Below, in pieces: positions 1 to 5,008 of a DNA stretch of 5,008 nt; within the stretch, counting starts at the first letter, position 1, and every line of letters begins with the position of its first letter. The position numbers were made by a program, and so were the translations under genes. Where the stretch lies: NCBI GenBank assembly GCA_033812735.1, contig JAPXTA010000221.1, positions 1 to 5,008 of the forward strand, written 5' to 3'. Source of the DNA: JABFRJ01 sp033812735. Lineage in GTDB: Bacteria > Pseudomonadota > Alphaproteobacteria > Rhizobiales > Hyphomicrobiaceae. Below the pieces are notes generated by a model. That model saw nothing but the letters and a program-made list of their open reading frames with translations. It had not been told where the DNA came from and did not search any database.

Positions 1-94
1 ACCTGTCGCCCCGCTCCGATACATAAGGCGTTCGCAGGAAACCGCAATGCTTGGCTTAGCAGCAACGTTCCCTGCAGGTTAACTCGTTGAAACA
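1..94. other. Intergenic region beyond the tig 3' end
   Basis: No coding frame, tRNA or convincing terminator is visible here on either strand. The tig gene lacks a hairpin plus T-tract after its TGA, so its transcript may run on toward the next gene or end by another mechanism. The stretch contains the 8-base palindrome CCTGCAGG and a possible heat-shock promoter, described separately. Confidence 0.5.
21..48 (-). promoter_or_regulatory. Possible heat-shock (RpoH-type) promoter pointing out of the left edge
   Basis: On the minus strand, ATTG (45-48) and CTTATGT (21-27) are separated by exactly 17 bases. The alphaproteobacterial heat-shock promoter pattern as I know it is CTTG, 17-18 bases, CYTATNT. 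The -10 part matches fully and the -35 core matches three of four bases. It lies 47 bases or more beyond the tig stop codon and would drive a gene to the left of the window. In many alphaproteobacteria that gene is clpP, a classic heat-shock gene, but it is not visible here. Short motifs like this also occur by chance, so this is only a candidate. Confidence 0.3.
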
Positions 95-1456
95 TCAAAC
101 CTTAATGTCGTCTTGCTCGGACAGTGCCTTGAACAGTTCCTCGCGAGAAACCTTCTTATCGACCGGCTTGGCCTGAGCGAGGATGTGATCCACGACCTTG
201 TCTTCGAAGATCGGGGCACGCAGCTCGGTCAGGGCCTGCGGGTTCTTCTGGTAGAATTCGTAGACCATCCGCTCCTGGCCGGGGTAACGGCGGGCCTGCT
301 GCATGAGAGCGCCGCGAAGTTCGTCCTCGGTGACTTGGATCTTGGCCTTATCGCCGACTTCACCAATCACGAGGCCAAGGCGGACGCGACGCTCGGCGAT
401 CTTACGGTACTCGGCGCGCGCCGACTCTTCTGTCTTGCCTTCGCTCTCGAACGTCTTCTCGGCTTGCTTGAGGCCCTCGGTCACCTGCTGCCAGATGCCC
501 TCGAACTCGTTGTCGACGAGCGACTGCGGCAGGTCGAACGCATGGCGCTTGTCGAGCTCGTCGAGCAGCGCGCGCTTCAGCTTCATGCGCGTGAGCTGAT
601 CGTACTGCTGCTTGATCTGACCTTCGATGACTTCGCGAACCTTGGCCATGCTGTCGAGGCCGAGCTTCTTGGCGAATTCGTCATCGGCAACCGGAATTTT
701 CGGTGCGGCAATCGCCTTGACCGTGGTCTCGAACACGGCCGTCTTGCCGGCGAGCGAGGCCTCACCGTAGGTCTCGGGGAAGGTTGCGGAGATGTCCTTC
801 TTGTCTCCGGCCTTCGCGCCTTTCAGGCCATCCTCGAAGCCGGGAATGAAGCCACCGCGGCCAATGACAACAGGCATATCCGTGCCCTCGCCACCTGGGA
901 ATGCGACACCGTCGATGCGGCCGACGAAGTCGATGGTAACCTGATCGCCCTCGACGGCGACGCGGCCTTCCTCAGCCTCGAACGTCGTGCCGCGCTCGAG
1001 TAGCTCCTGGAGGCCCTTGTCGACCTCAGCGGGGTCGATGTCGGCGGTTTCGCGTTCGAGCTTGATGTCGGCAAAATCGGTGAGTGCGATCGGCGGCAGG
1101 ATCTCGAACGACATCTTGTAGGCAAGGTCGGACTGGCCCGACATCACCCTCTCGATCTCTTCCTTGTCCTCGCTGATGTCGATCTTCGGCTGGAACGCCG
1201 GACGCTCGTTTCGATCCGTCAGCGCTTTGCGGCTCGACTCGTCGAGTGCCTCTTGAAGGACCTCGGCCATGATCGACCGGCCATACAGCTTCTTGATGTG
1301 CGAGGCCGGAACCTTGCCTTTGCGGAAGCCCTTGAGCTGAATATTGTCCTTGACGTTATTCAGACGCGTGTTGAACCGCTGGTCCAGGTCACCCTTCGGG
1401 ATGACAACGCTCAATTCGCGCTTGAGACCGGTTGCTGCCGTTTCCGTGACCTGCAT
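95..1456 (-). CDS. tig: Trigger factor (ribosome-associated chaperone and peptidyl-prolyl isomerase)
   Basis: Trigger factor docks beside the ribosomal exit tunnel, binds nascent chains in the cytoplasm and catalyses prolyl cis-trans isomerisation. The 453-residue protein shows all three family domains. The N-terminal ribosome-binding domain (about 1-120) carries the signature GFRKGKVP at 43-50, the loop that contacts protein L23. The FKBP-type isomerase domain (about 169-249) includes GDQVTIDFVGRIDG and the GRGGFIPGFEDGL stretch at 199-211. The C-terminal helical chaperone domain (about 250-453) is rich in Lys, Glu and Gln. The length is normal for alphaproteobacteria, slightly longer than the E. 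coli protein (about 430). The ATG follows AAGGG 13 bases upstream, which is rather far, with a closer AGGG two bases from the ATG. The gene stands alone, with tRNA-Leu 214 bases upstream, and appears intact. The long plus-strand frame opposite it (113-1003) is a codon-composition shadow. Confidence 0.98.
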   Translation of the reverse strand: MQVTETAATGLKRELSVVIPKGDLDQRFNTRLNNVKDNIQLKGFRKGKVPASHIKKLYGRSIMAEVLQEALDESSRKALTDRNERPAFQPKIDISEDKEEIERVMSGQSDLAYKMSFEILPPIALTDFADIKLERETADIDPAEVDKGLQELLERGTTFEAEEGRVAVEGDQVTIDFVGRIDGVAFPGGEGTDMPVVIGRGGFIPGFEDGLKGAKAGDKKDISATFPETYGEASLAGKTAVFETTVKAIAAPKIPVADDEFAKKLGLDSMAKVREVIEGQIKQQYDQLTRMKLKRALLDELDKRHAFDLPQSLVDNEFEGIWQQVTEGLKQAEKTFESEGKTEESARAEYRKIAERRVRLGLVIGEVGDKAKIQVTEDELRGALMQQARRYPGQERMVYEFYQKNPQALTELRAPIFEDKVVDHILAQAKPVDKKVSREELFKALSEQDDIKV

Positions 1457-1486
1457 GACCCTGACTTAACCCTTGTCAGCGCTGCC

Positions 1487-1515
1487 ATTGGAGCAACGCG
1501 TTGATGACATTTCAA
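1487..1515 (-). promoter_or_regulatory. Candidate sigma70-like promoter of tig
   Basis: On the minus strand TTGAAA (1510-1515) and TCCAAT (1487-1492) are separated by 17 bases. They match the housekeeping consensus at 5/6 and 4/6 positions. Transcription would begin near 1480, giving a leader of about 24 bases before the tig start codon. The placement is sensible, but this is by eye only. Confidence 0.35.
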
Positions 1516-1582
1516 TTTTCCGGCGCTTCTCCGGTGTCCTGCGGGCTGCAAACCCATAAAGCCGGGTGCGCCGCGAAAGACA

Positions 1583-1609
1583 GAGCCGTGCAAATGCCTT
1601 GCGCGGCTC
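1583..1609 (-). terminator. Candidate terminator hairpin between tRNA-Leu and tig
   Basis: The minus-strand RNA can form a stem of GAGCCG with CGGCTC, one C·A mismatch, then GCAA with TTGC, and a 5-base loop. It is followed by the weak T-rich stretch TGTCTTT. It lies about 60 bases past the tRNA 3' end and could end the tRNA transcript before the tig promoter. The mismatch becomes a G·U pair in the plus-strand RNA, where only a short T run follows, so direction and function are uncertain. Confidence 0.35.
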
Positions 1610-1670
1610 ATTTCGTCCAGTCAAATCGCGCGAAAATCGGTGACGAGACGTCAGGCTCGTAAACGAGACT

Positions 1671-1755
1671 TGGTGCGGGCGGAGGGACTTGAACCCCCAT
1701 GACCGAAGCCGCCAGAACCTAAATCTGGTGTGTCTACCAGTTCCACCACGCCCGC
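1671..1755 (-). tRNA. tRNA-Leu, anticodon UAG, CCA end encoded
   Basis: This is an 85-base class II tRNA with a perfect 7-bp acceptor stem (GCGGGCG with CGCCCGC), discriminator A and an encoded CCA at 1671-1673. The anticodon stem CCAGA/TCTGG encloses the loop TTTAGGT, with anticodon TAG at 1719-1721, so it reads CUA and other CUN leucine codons. The D arm has the GG pair expected in CTGGTAG. The long variable arm typical of tRNA-Leu is a short stem with a UUCG loop. The T arm carries GGTTCAAGTCC. It lies 106 bases downstream of the small membrane protein gene and 214 bases upstream of tig, both on the same strand. Confidence 0.98.
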
Positions 1756-1795
1756 GTGCGCGAGGCCAGCCTGCGAGGCGCCGATTGGCCGCCGC

Positions 1796-1825
1796 CATAT
1801 ACGCAACGAAGCGCCCAGAGATCAA
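1796..1825 (-). promoter_or_regulatory. Candidate promoter of tRNA-Leu
   Basis: On the minus strand TTGATC (1820-1825) and TATATG (1796-1801) are separated by 18 bases. Each matches the sigma70 consensus at 4/6 positions. Transcription would begin near 1789, about 34 bases before the mature tRNA 5' end. The site lies in the spacer after the small membrane protein gene, which suggests the tRNA is transcribed on its own. Confidence 0.4.
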
Positions 1826-1861
1826 CCGCCATTGTAGACGTCTGCCAAACATCGAAAAGCG

Positions 1862-2044
1862 TCAGCGGCCATCGCTCAGAAGATACATGCCGATCAGGCC
1901 GACCAGCGGCAACAGGGTCAGATATATCATTTTGGAGGGGTCGATATCGAGCGAGAGGAATGCGTTCAGCGCGCCCATCGTGCCTGTCACGTGAGCGAGC
2001 AAGACCACGAGGGAGGCCAGCAGCAGAATGATACGGCCTGTCAT
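1862..2044 (-). CDS. Small two-helix membrane protein of unknown function (60 aa)
   Basis: I do not recognise this protein. The ATG at 2044 is preceded by a perfect AAGGAG at 2053-2058 with 8 bases of spacing, which strongly supports this start. A longer in-frame version would begin with TTG inside the rlpA terminator and is rejected. The product has two hydrophobic segments, about residues 4-22 and 38-56. They are joined by a short linker containing SLDIDPSK, and the chain ends in SDGR. This predicts a helical hairpin in the inner membrane with no room for a soluble domain. Upstream, the rlpA terminator isolates it from the rlpA transcript, and downstream is tRNA-Leu with its own candidate promoter. 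It is therefore probably monocistronic, although no clear promoter was found in the 85 bases between. Function cannot be inferred from context. Confidence 0.75.
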   Translation of the reverse strand: MTGRIILLLASLVVLLAHVTGTMGALNAFLSLDIDPSKMIYLTLLPLVGLIGMYLLSDGR

Positions 2045-2129
2045 GTTGTCATCTCCTTTTCCAGGGCGAGCGACTTCAACAACAGGTACGAGCAAAACCC
2101 GGACCAACTGCCGCGGGTCGAATCGAGAC

Positions 2130-2157
2130 AAAAAAAGGGGAGCGCAAGGCTCCCCTT
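2130..2157 (-). terminator. Rho-independent terminator of the rlpA-like gene
   Basis: On the minus strand GGGGAGC (2149-2155) pairs perfectly with GCTCCCC (2137-2143) around a 5-base loop. The stem can be extended by two A·T pairs, and a run of seven T (2136-2130) follows. This is a textbook intrinsic terminator, 26 bases past the rlpA-like stop codon. It separates that gene from the small membrane protein gene downstream. Confidence 0.93.
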
Positions 2158-2183
2158 CTTCATCCGGAGCATTTGCGCTTCGG

Positions 2184-3002
2184 TTATTCGTGCGGGCGCG
2201 CCTTTCCCGGCACCTGGGCGGAGGCCAAGAGTGACGACGACGCGGGCAACTTCTGGATTTGCGTCCGGAAGCCGGAGTGACGGATTGCAGCCTCCGGAAT
2301 GTATGCCGACGTCCGCTGCAGGCCTTGCTTGTTGGCTACCTTCTTCGACTTTGCGGTCGGCGCCGTTTCCGCGACAAGTGTCGGCTTCGACACGCCACCG
2401 ACACTGGCAACGGCACTATCGAGGCTGGCGAACTGACCAATGTAACCACGGACTGGCGCATAGGTGCGGCCCTTCTTGTAGCCCGCTTCCTCACGTGTCG
2501 GCGCGGCGACAACGGCCATCTGCACCCGTTTAACGCCTGAGCCTGTGAGACCGATCTTTTCGGCGGCACCACGGGACAAGTCCAAGGTCCGATTTCCGTA
2601 GTATGGGCCGGCATTGTTGATCCGGACCATGACGGCCTTCTTCGTCACCGGGTGCCAGACGACGACCTTGGTGCCGTTCGGCAAGTTCGGGCTGGCCGCA
2701 TTGTCGGGAGCCCAGGCCCGGAAGTACTCGCCTGACGATGTCAGGTTGCTCGGATTGAAGCGGTCGCGCTTGGGATCATCATAGTAGGAGGCGACGACGC
2801 TGGTGGTCCGTCCCACCATGTTGCGGGTCTCATCGAGCGATTTCACGGTATGGCAGACGCCGTTGAAGCAGTAGGTCTTGCCAGGCGTCTTGGCTTGGGC
2901 ACTGAAGGGCGCCGCCAGGATACCGGCAACGGCCACGGCCAGGACCCAGATCGCGAGCGGAACGCCGCCACGCGCCCAAGCCCTTGGGAGGGCGTTTGTC
3001 AT
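2184..3002 (-). CDS. Secreted RlpA-like double-psi beta-barrel protein
   Basis: RlpA proteins bind septal peptidoglycan, and some are lytic transglycosylases acting on glycan lacking stem peptides. This 272-residue protein has a signal peptide: a charged start, a hydrophobic core at about 14-31 and a likely signal peptidase I cut after AQA at 37. There is no lipobox, so unlike classic RlpA it should be a soluble periplasmic protein. A Cys pair follows (45 and 50, CFNGVC). The double-psi beta-barrel spans about 70-165, with TSSGEYF (89-94), LPNGTKVVV (107-115), VRINNAGP (126-133) and LDLSRGAAEKIG (140-151). The first and last resemble TANGE and IDLS-x-x-A in canonical RlpA, but NDRGP has become NNAGP. 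The C-terminal 100 residues are low in complexity and contain no visible SPOR domain. The start at 3002 is chosen over GTG at 3125 because it begins the signal peptide and has GGAG 9 bases upstream. A strong terminator follows. Confidence 0.85.
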   Translation of the reverse strand: MTNALPRAWARGGVPLAIWVLAVAVAGILAAPFSAQAKTPGKTYCFNGVCHTVKSLDETRNMVGRTTSVVASYYDDPKRDRFNPSNLTSSGEYFRAWAPDNAASPNLPNGTKVVVWHPVTKKAVMVRINNAGPYYGNRTLDLSRGAAEKIGLTGSGVKRVQMAVVAAPTREEAGYKKGRTYAPVRGYIGQFASLDSAVASVGGVSKPTLVAETAPTAKSKKVANKQGLQRTSAYIPEAAIRHSGFRTQIQKLPASSSLLASAQVPGKARPHE

Positions 3003-3077
3003 CGAATTCTTCTCCACTGTGATTGACACGCAGGTAGGCTGACGACGTCCTCGCAGGAGGGCGGGAGCCGACAGCGG

Positions 3078-3136
3078 AGGGTTAAAACGCAATGAAGGCG
3101 TGGCTTGTCGAGGGCTGGTTAACACTTATGGTTAAC
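3078..3136 (-). promoter_or_regulatory. TTAACC motifs resembling CtrA half-sites upstream of the rlpA-like gene
   Basis: On the minus strand TTAACCAT (3128-3135) and TTAACCAG (3115-3122) form a direct repeat of GTTAACCA with a 13-base period. A third TTAACC lies at 3080-3085. TTAACCAT is known as a half-site motif of the alphaproteobacterial cell-cycle regulator CtrA. The full site is TTAA, 7 bases, TTAAC, whereas the spacing here is 9, so this is not a canonical full site. The motifs lie about 76-134 bases before the start codon, where a regulator could act. Confidence 0.35.
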
Positions 3137-3842
3137 GACGTGCGCCCCATGAAAACCGTTCAAAAAACGCGCCTTAGTTGCAAACGACGCTGACTGATTG
3201 ACAGTGTCACGGCGGGCTCGCGATGAGCTCCACAACGTTCAAGCTTCAAGTTTTTTCGTGTATCCAACACATTGGCGGATAAGCTTGAGATGTTGCTCCA
3301 AGCAACAAGCCGCGCTTCTCAGCAACGTGTCGACGCCGCCCGAACCTGCAGAGAAACTGTTCTTCCGATGCACGCCTGGGTCTATACGCCGCACACCTTG
3401 AGCACTTTATGTACGCGTACTGAAGCTGCGTATCCGTCCAGATCGGTCCAATGGGACCTCGCAAAGGTCGTTCGACGGCGCGCCGATACGGTGTCTAGGT
3501 TATGGCCAGTCGAAGAGAACGGCCGGGTGAAGGACGCGGCTCGCCTGCATGAAGAGGGCGGCGAGTGAGAGGGGTTTGAAAAGCGCTCGCCGATCGATTG
3601 AAGCGCCGCACTCTTTCGATCGTTGGGAAGTCGCACATTGTAGATCGCTTCTGGTGGATCGCTCTCGCCGGGTTCGTTGATGGCCCGGGTAACAATTGCT
3701 GACGCACGTGGCGATTTTCTCAGCGGACGACGAGAAGCGGACGCAACCAAACAGACATCTCGTGCGTAGTGCACAGCAAGAAACTTGCAGAACCAATTGC
3801 TGCGAATGCGAGTTCAAATTCGTCCGATGTCACCAAATCGTC
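3137..3842. other. Gene-poor stretch with no supported gene
   Basis: Several overlapping open frames exist on both strands here (for example 3272-3568 plus, 98 codons with a TTG start; 3382-3774 minus, 130 codons). None has a convincing ribosome site, a recognisable domain or a hydrophobic pattern typical of a real protein, and they overlap one another. No RNA gene signature such as SRP RNA, tmRNA or a tRNA was seen. Small structures present are TGACA-N-TGTCA (3199-3209), a 7-bp hairpin (3291-3307) and a repeated CAATTGCTG (3693 and 3794). The composition seems less GC-rich than in the flanking genes. It may be regulatory, a decayed gene or plain spacer. Confidence 0.4.
3291..3307. repeat. 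Perfect 7-bp inverted repeat
   Basis: TGTTGCT and AGCAACA flank the 3-base spacer CCA, forming a compact hairpin or operator-like site. No T-tract follows on either strand, so it is not an intrinsic terminator. It lies in the gene-poor stretch with no gene clearly attached. Confidence 0.4.
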
Positions 3843-3879
3843 TTGACGTGCTGCATTTAGGGAACGCTAATATAATTAG
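3843..3879 (+). promoter_or_regulatory. Sigma70-like plus-strand promoter with overlapping palindrome
   Basis: TTGACG (3843-3848) and GCTAAT (3866-3871) are separated by 17 bases and match the consensus at 5/6 and 4/6 positions. An exact TATAAT overlaps at 3871-3876 but lacks a good -35 at proper spacing. The -10 area lies inside the inverted repeat CTAAT-ATA-ATTAG (3867-3879), which could be a repressor operator. Transcription would start near 3880, about 65 bases before the small ORF at 3946. It is the best promoter-like sequence in the gene-poor region. Confidence 0.45.
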
Positions 3880-3945
3880 GCGAAACTAAGATCAGGTGTC
3901 GTCCATTTCGACGGCCAGAGGCTCGGTTCGCAACAGGATCGTACG

Positions 3946-4215
3946 ATGCGTATCGACGTGTTGGAAAATGTCGCTCGTGCCGCTGGCTTTGCGGGAGCAT
4001 GTGACGACGACGGCCAAACTGAAGCCGTCCCAGCGCAATCGCCCGACATTCCTGCGCCCCGTGCCGCCCTACCGTCTCGCTCGACTGCCCTCGCGGTGAT
4101 CGATGCACGTTCGGCGCCGCACGCGGTGCAGTCGACGGCGATGTGGCTTGCGGCGGCACCGGCTACGGTCGCACGCAGCATTTCTTCGCTGCTCGGACGT
4201 GGCGCGCCGGCCTGA
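3946..4215 (+). CDS. Possible small protein of unknown function (89 aa)
   Basis: I do not recognise this frame and it may not be a gene. In favour: ATG start, AGGA 7 bases upstream, and a sigma70-like promoter about 65 bases before the start. The product begins MRIDVLENVARAAGF, which could form an amphipathic helix. It continues through a Pro/Ala-rich middle and ends in an Ala/Ser-rich tail with a hydrophobic patch near MWLAAAP. It has no membrane segment, signal peptide or known motif. Against: the composition is Ala/Pro/Ser/Arg-rich, as expected of random frames in GC-rich DNA, and a 117-codon frame covers the opposite strand (3876-4229). It would be convergent with tolA, whose stop lies 48 bases away. 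Confidence 0.35.
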   Translation: MRIDVLENVARAAGFAGACDDDGQTEAVPAQSPDIPAPRAALPSRSTALAVIDARSAPHAVQSTAMWLAAAPATVARSISSLLGRGAPA

Positions 4216-4263
4216 TCCCATCTCGCCAAGCGATCAAGATTCGCCGCGCAACCTAGGCGCCGG

Positions 4264-5008
4264 TCACCTGAACATTTGGCTCGGGTCGAACGTCAAACGG
4301 ACGACTTCCCAGTTCTCGTAACGCTCCGGTGGCAGCCCGGTGTATGGCTGGCATTGCACGATCGCACGGACGGCGCTCGAGGCGGCATCCTGGAACTGCG
4401 GCGATGGTGACGAGTTGATGACCTTCGGCATGCCACGCACGGTGCCATCCCGGTTGAGTTCAAACTCCACCCTTGGAATGAGCTGAGCGGCGCCATCCAT
4501 GCCGGCGTTGATATTCCAGCATTGCTTCACCTTGCCGGTGATCGTGCCGATGAGCATCGAGGCTTCGGAGGCGGTCAATTTGTTGTCCTTGCCTTCCGGA
4601 GCACCGGCTTGTGGCCCCTTCTTGGCGGTCACGGGACCTGCGGCGCCCGCCGGTTGCGCGGGCTTAACCTGCTGACTGACAAGCGCCTTTTGCGGTCCAT
4701 CGTCCGGGATGCCTTTCAGAATATTCTCGACGTTGGCGAAGCTCTTTTTGGCCTCGTCTTCCTTCTTCTTTTTAAGCTCCGCCTGTTTCTTCGCGAGATC
4801 GTCGCGACGCTTCTTATCGTCGGCTAGCTTCTTCAGCCGGTCTGCCTCAGCCTTTTTCGCGTCGGCTTCGGCTTTGGCCTTCGCCTTGGCATCCTCGGCC
4901 TTCTTAGCCTCGTCATCGAGCTTCTTTTGCAGGGCTGCCTGATCGTCCGGGGTGGGGCCCGGCGCCGGGTCTGGCTGTTTTGGCGGGGGAGGCGGCTCCG
5001 CCTTCTTT
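4264..5008 (-). CDS. tolA: TolA, C-terminal part (5' end beyond window)
   Basis: TolA spans the periplasm and links the inner-membrane TolQ-TolR motor to TolB, Pal and the outer membrane, supporting envelope constriction during division. I translated the frame from the right edge: it is open for 247 residues, so the GTG at 4632 is an internal Val and not a start. In order, the visible part has a Pro-rich run (about 4-20, with five prolines in a row), a long Lys/Ala/Asp/Glu-rich coiled coil (about 23-88), a flexible Gly/Pro/Gln linker (about 99-140), and the TolA/TonB-type C-terminal domain (about 141-247). That domain has KQCWN (161-165), LNRDGTVRG (184-192), IVQCQPY (216-222), ENWEVVRLTFDP (231-242) and ends QMFR. 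Cys163 and Cys219 are placed to form the domain's disulfide. The N-terminal membrane anchor lies outside the window. No tolB follows downstream, and no terminator is evident. Confidence 0.92.
   Translation of the reverse strand, partial: KKAEPPPPPKQPDPAPGPTPDDQAALQKKLDDEAKKAEDAKAKAKAEADAKKAEADRLKKLADDKKRRDDLAKKQAELKKKKEDEAKKSFANVENILKGIPDDGPQKALVSQQVKPAQPAGAAGPVTAKKGPQAGAPEGKDNKLTASEASMLIGTITGKVKQCWNINAGMDGAAQLIPRVEFELNRDGTVRGMPKVINSSPSPQFQDAASSAVRAIVQCQPYTGLPPERYENWEVVRLTFDPSQMFR

Noticed and set aside
113..1003. 296-codon plus-strand frame opposite tig
   Set aside because: It is the antisense shadow of the well-supported trigger factor gene; its Leu/Ala/Arg-rich product has no family resemblance, and such frames are expected opposite GC-rich coding DNA.
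2045..2131. 29-residue extension of the small membrane protein to a TTG at 2131
   Set aside because: The TTG lies in the T-tract of the rlpA terminator, and the AAGGAG is correctly placed for the ATG at 2044.
3003..3125. N-terminal extension of the RlpA-like protein to GTG 3125
   Set aside because: The extension would bury the signal peptide 41 residues inside and has no good ribosome site; the ATG at 3002 has GGAG at 9 bases and a normal signal peptide.
3115..3136. Canonical full CtrA site
   Set aside because: The two TTAA elements are 9 bases apart, not 7, so only a half-site interpretation is kept.
3198..3203. Perfect TTGAC-type -35 box (TTGACA) on the plus strand
   Set aside because: The sequence 16-18 bases downstream (near CGATGA) does not resemble a -10 box and no supported gene follows; it was noted only as part of a small TGACA-N-TGTCA palindrome.
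3382..3774. 130-codon minus-strand frame
   Set aside because: Arg/Ser/Pro-rich sequence with no motif, overlapping several other frames on both strands; nothing supports translation.
3876..4229. 117-codon minus-strand frame opposite the 89-residue candidate
   Set aside because: No clear ribosome site, no domain and random-looking composition; the plus-strand frame has the better promoter and ribosome site, though neither is proven.
4264..4632. 122-residue protein starting at GTG 4632
   Set aside because: The frame is open all the way to the right edge and encodes the Pro-rich and coiled-coil part of TolA, so this GTG is an internal valine.

Overview
The window looks like a chromosomal segment of a high-GC alphaproteobacterium, most likely in the order Hyphomicrobiales (Rhizobiales). 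This is an inference from the protein styles: the trigger factor, a TolA ending in a Cys-Trp...Asp-Pro-x-x-Met-Phe type C-terminal domain, and an RlpA-like secreted protein of a kind I associate with that order. No mobile element, CRISPR array, phage gene or transposase was found. All confident genes are on the minus strand, so transcription mostly runs right to left.

Layout in transcription order (right to left): the C-terminal 247 residues of TolA (4264 to the right edge, cut by the window); a gene-poor stretch of about 1.26 kb (3003-4263) holding one weakly supported plus-strand small ORF (3946-4215) behind a sigma70-like promoter; an RlpA-like double-psi beta-barrel protein (2184-3002) with a strong Rho-independent terminator at 2130-2157; a 60-residue two-helix membrane protein with a textbook Shine-Dalgarno (1862-2044); tRNA-Leu(UAG) with encoded CCA (1671-1755); the complete trigger factor gene tig (95-1456); and, at the left edge, an intergenic stretch with a possible heat-shock-type promoter pointing out of the window.

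The two larger envelope genes have related themes. TolA belongs to the Tol-Pal machine that works at the constricting outer membrane, and RlpA-type proteins act on septal peptidoglycan. They are separated by more than 1 kb and are not an operon. The tRNA and trigger factor belong to translation and nascent-chain folding.

No clearly novel system is visible. The points most worth a second look are: the RlpA-like domain has lost two of the three residues important in the studied enzyme; TTAACC-type motifs resembling CtrA half-sites lie upstream of rlpA; tolA is not followed by tolB; and two small proteins (60 and 89 aa) are unrecognised.
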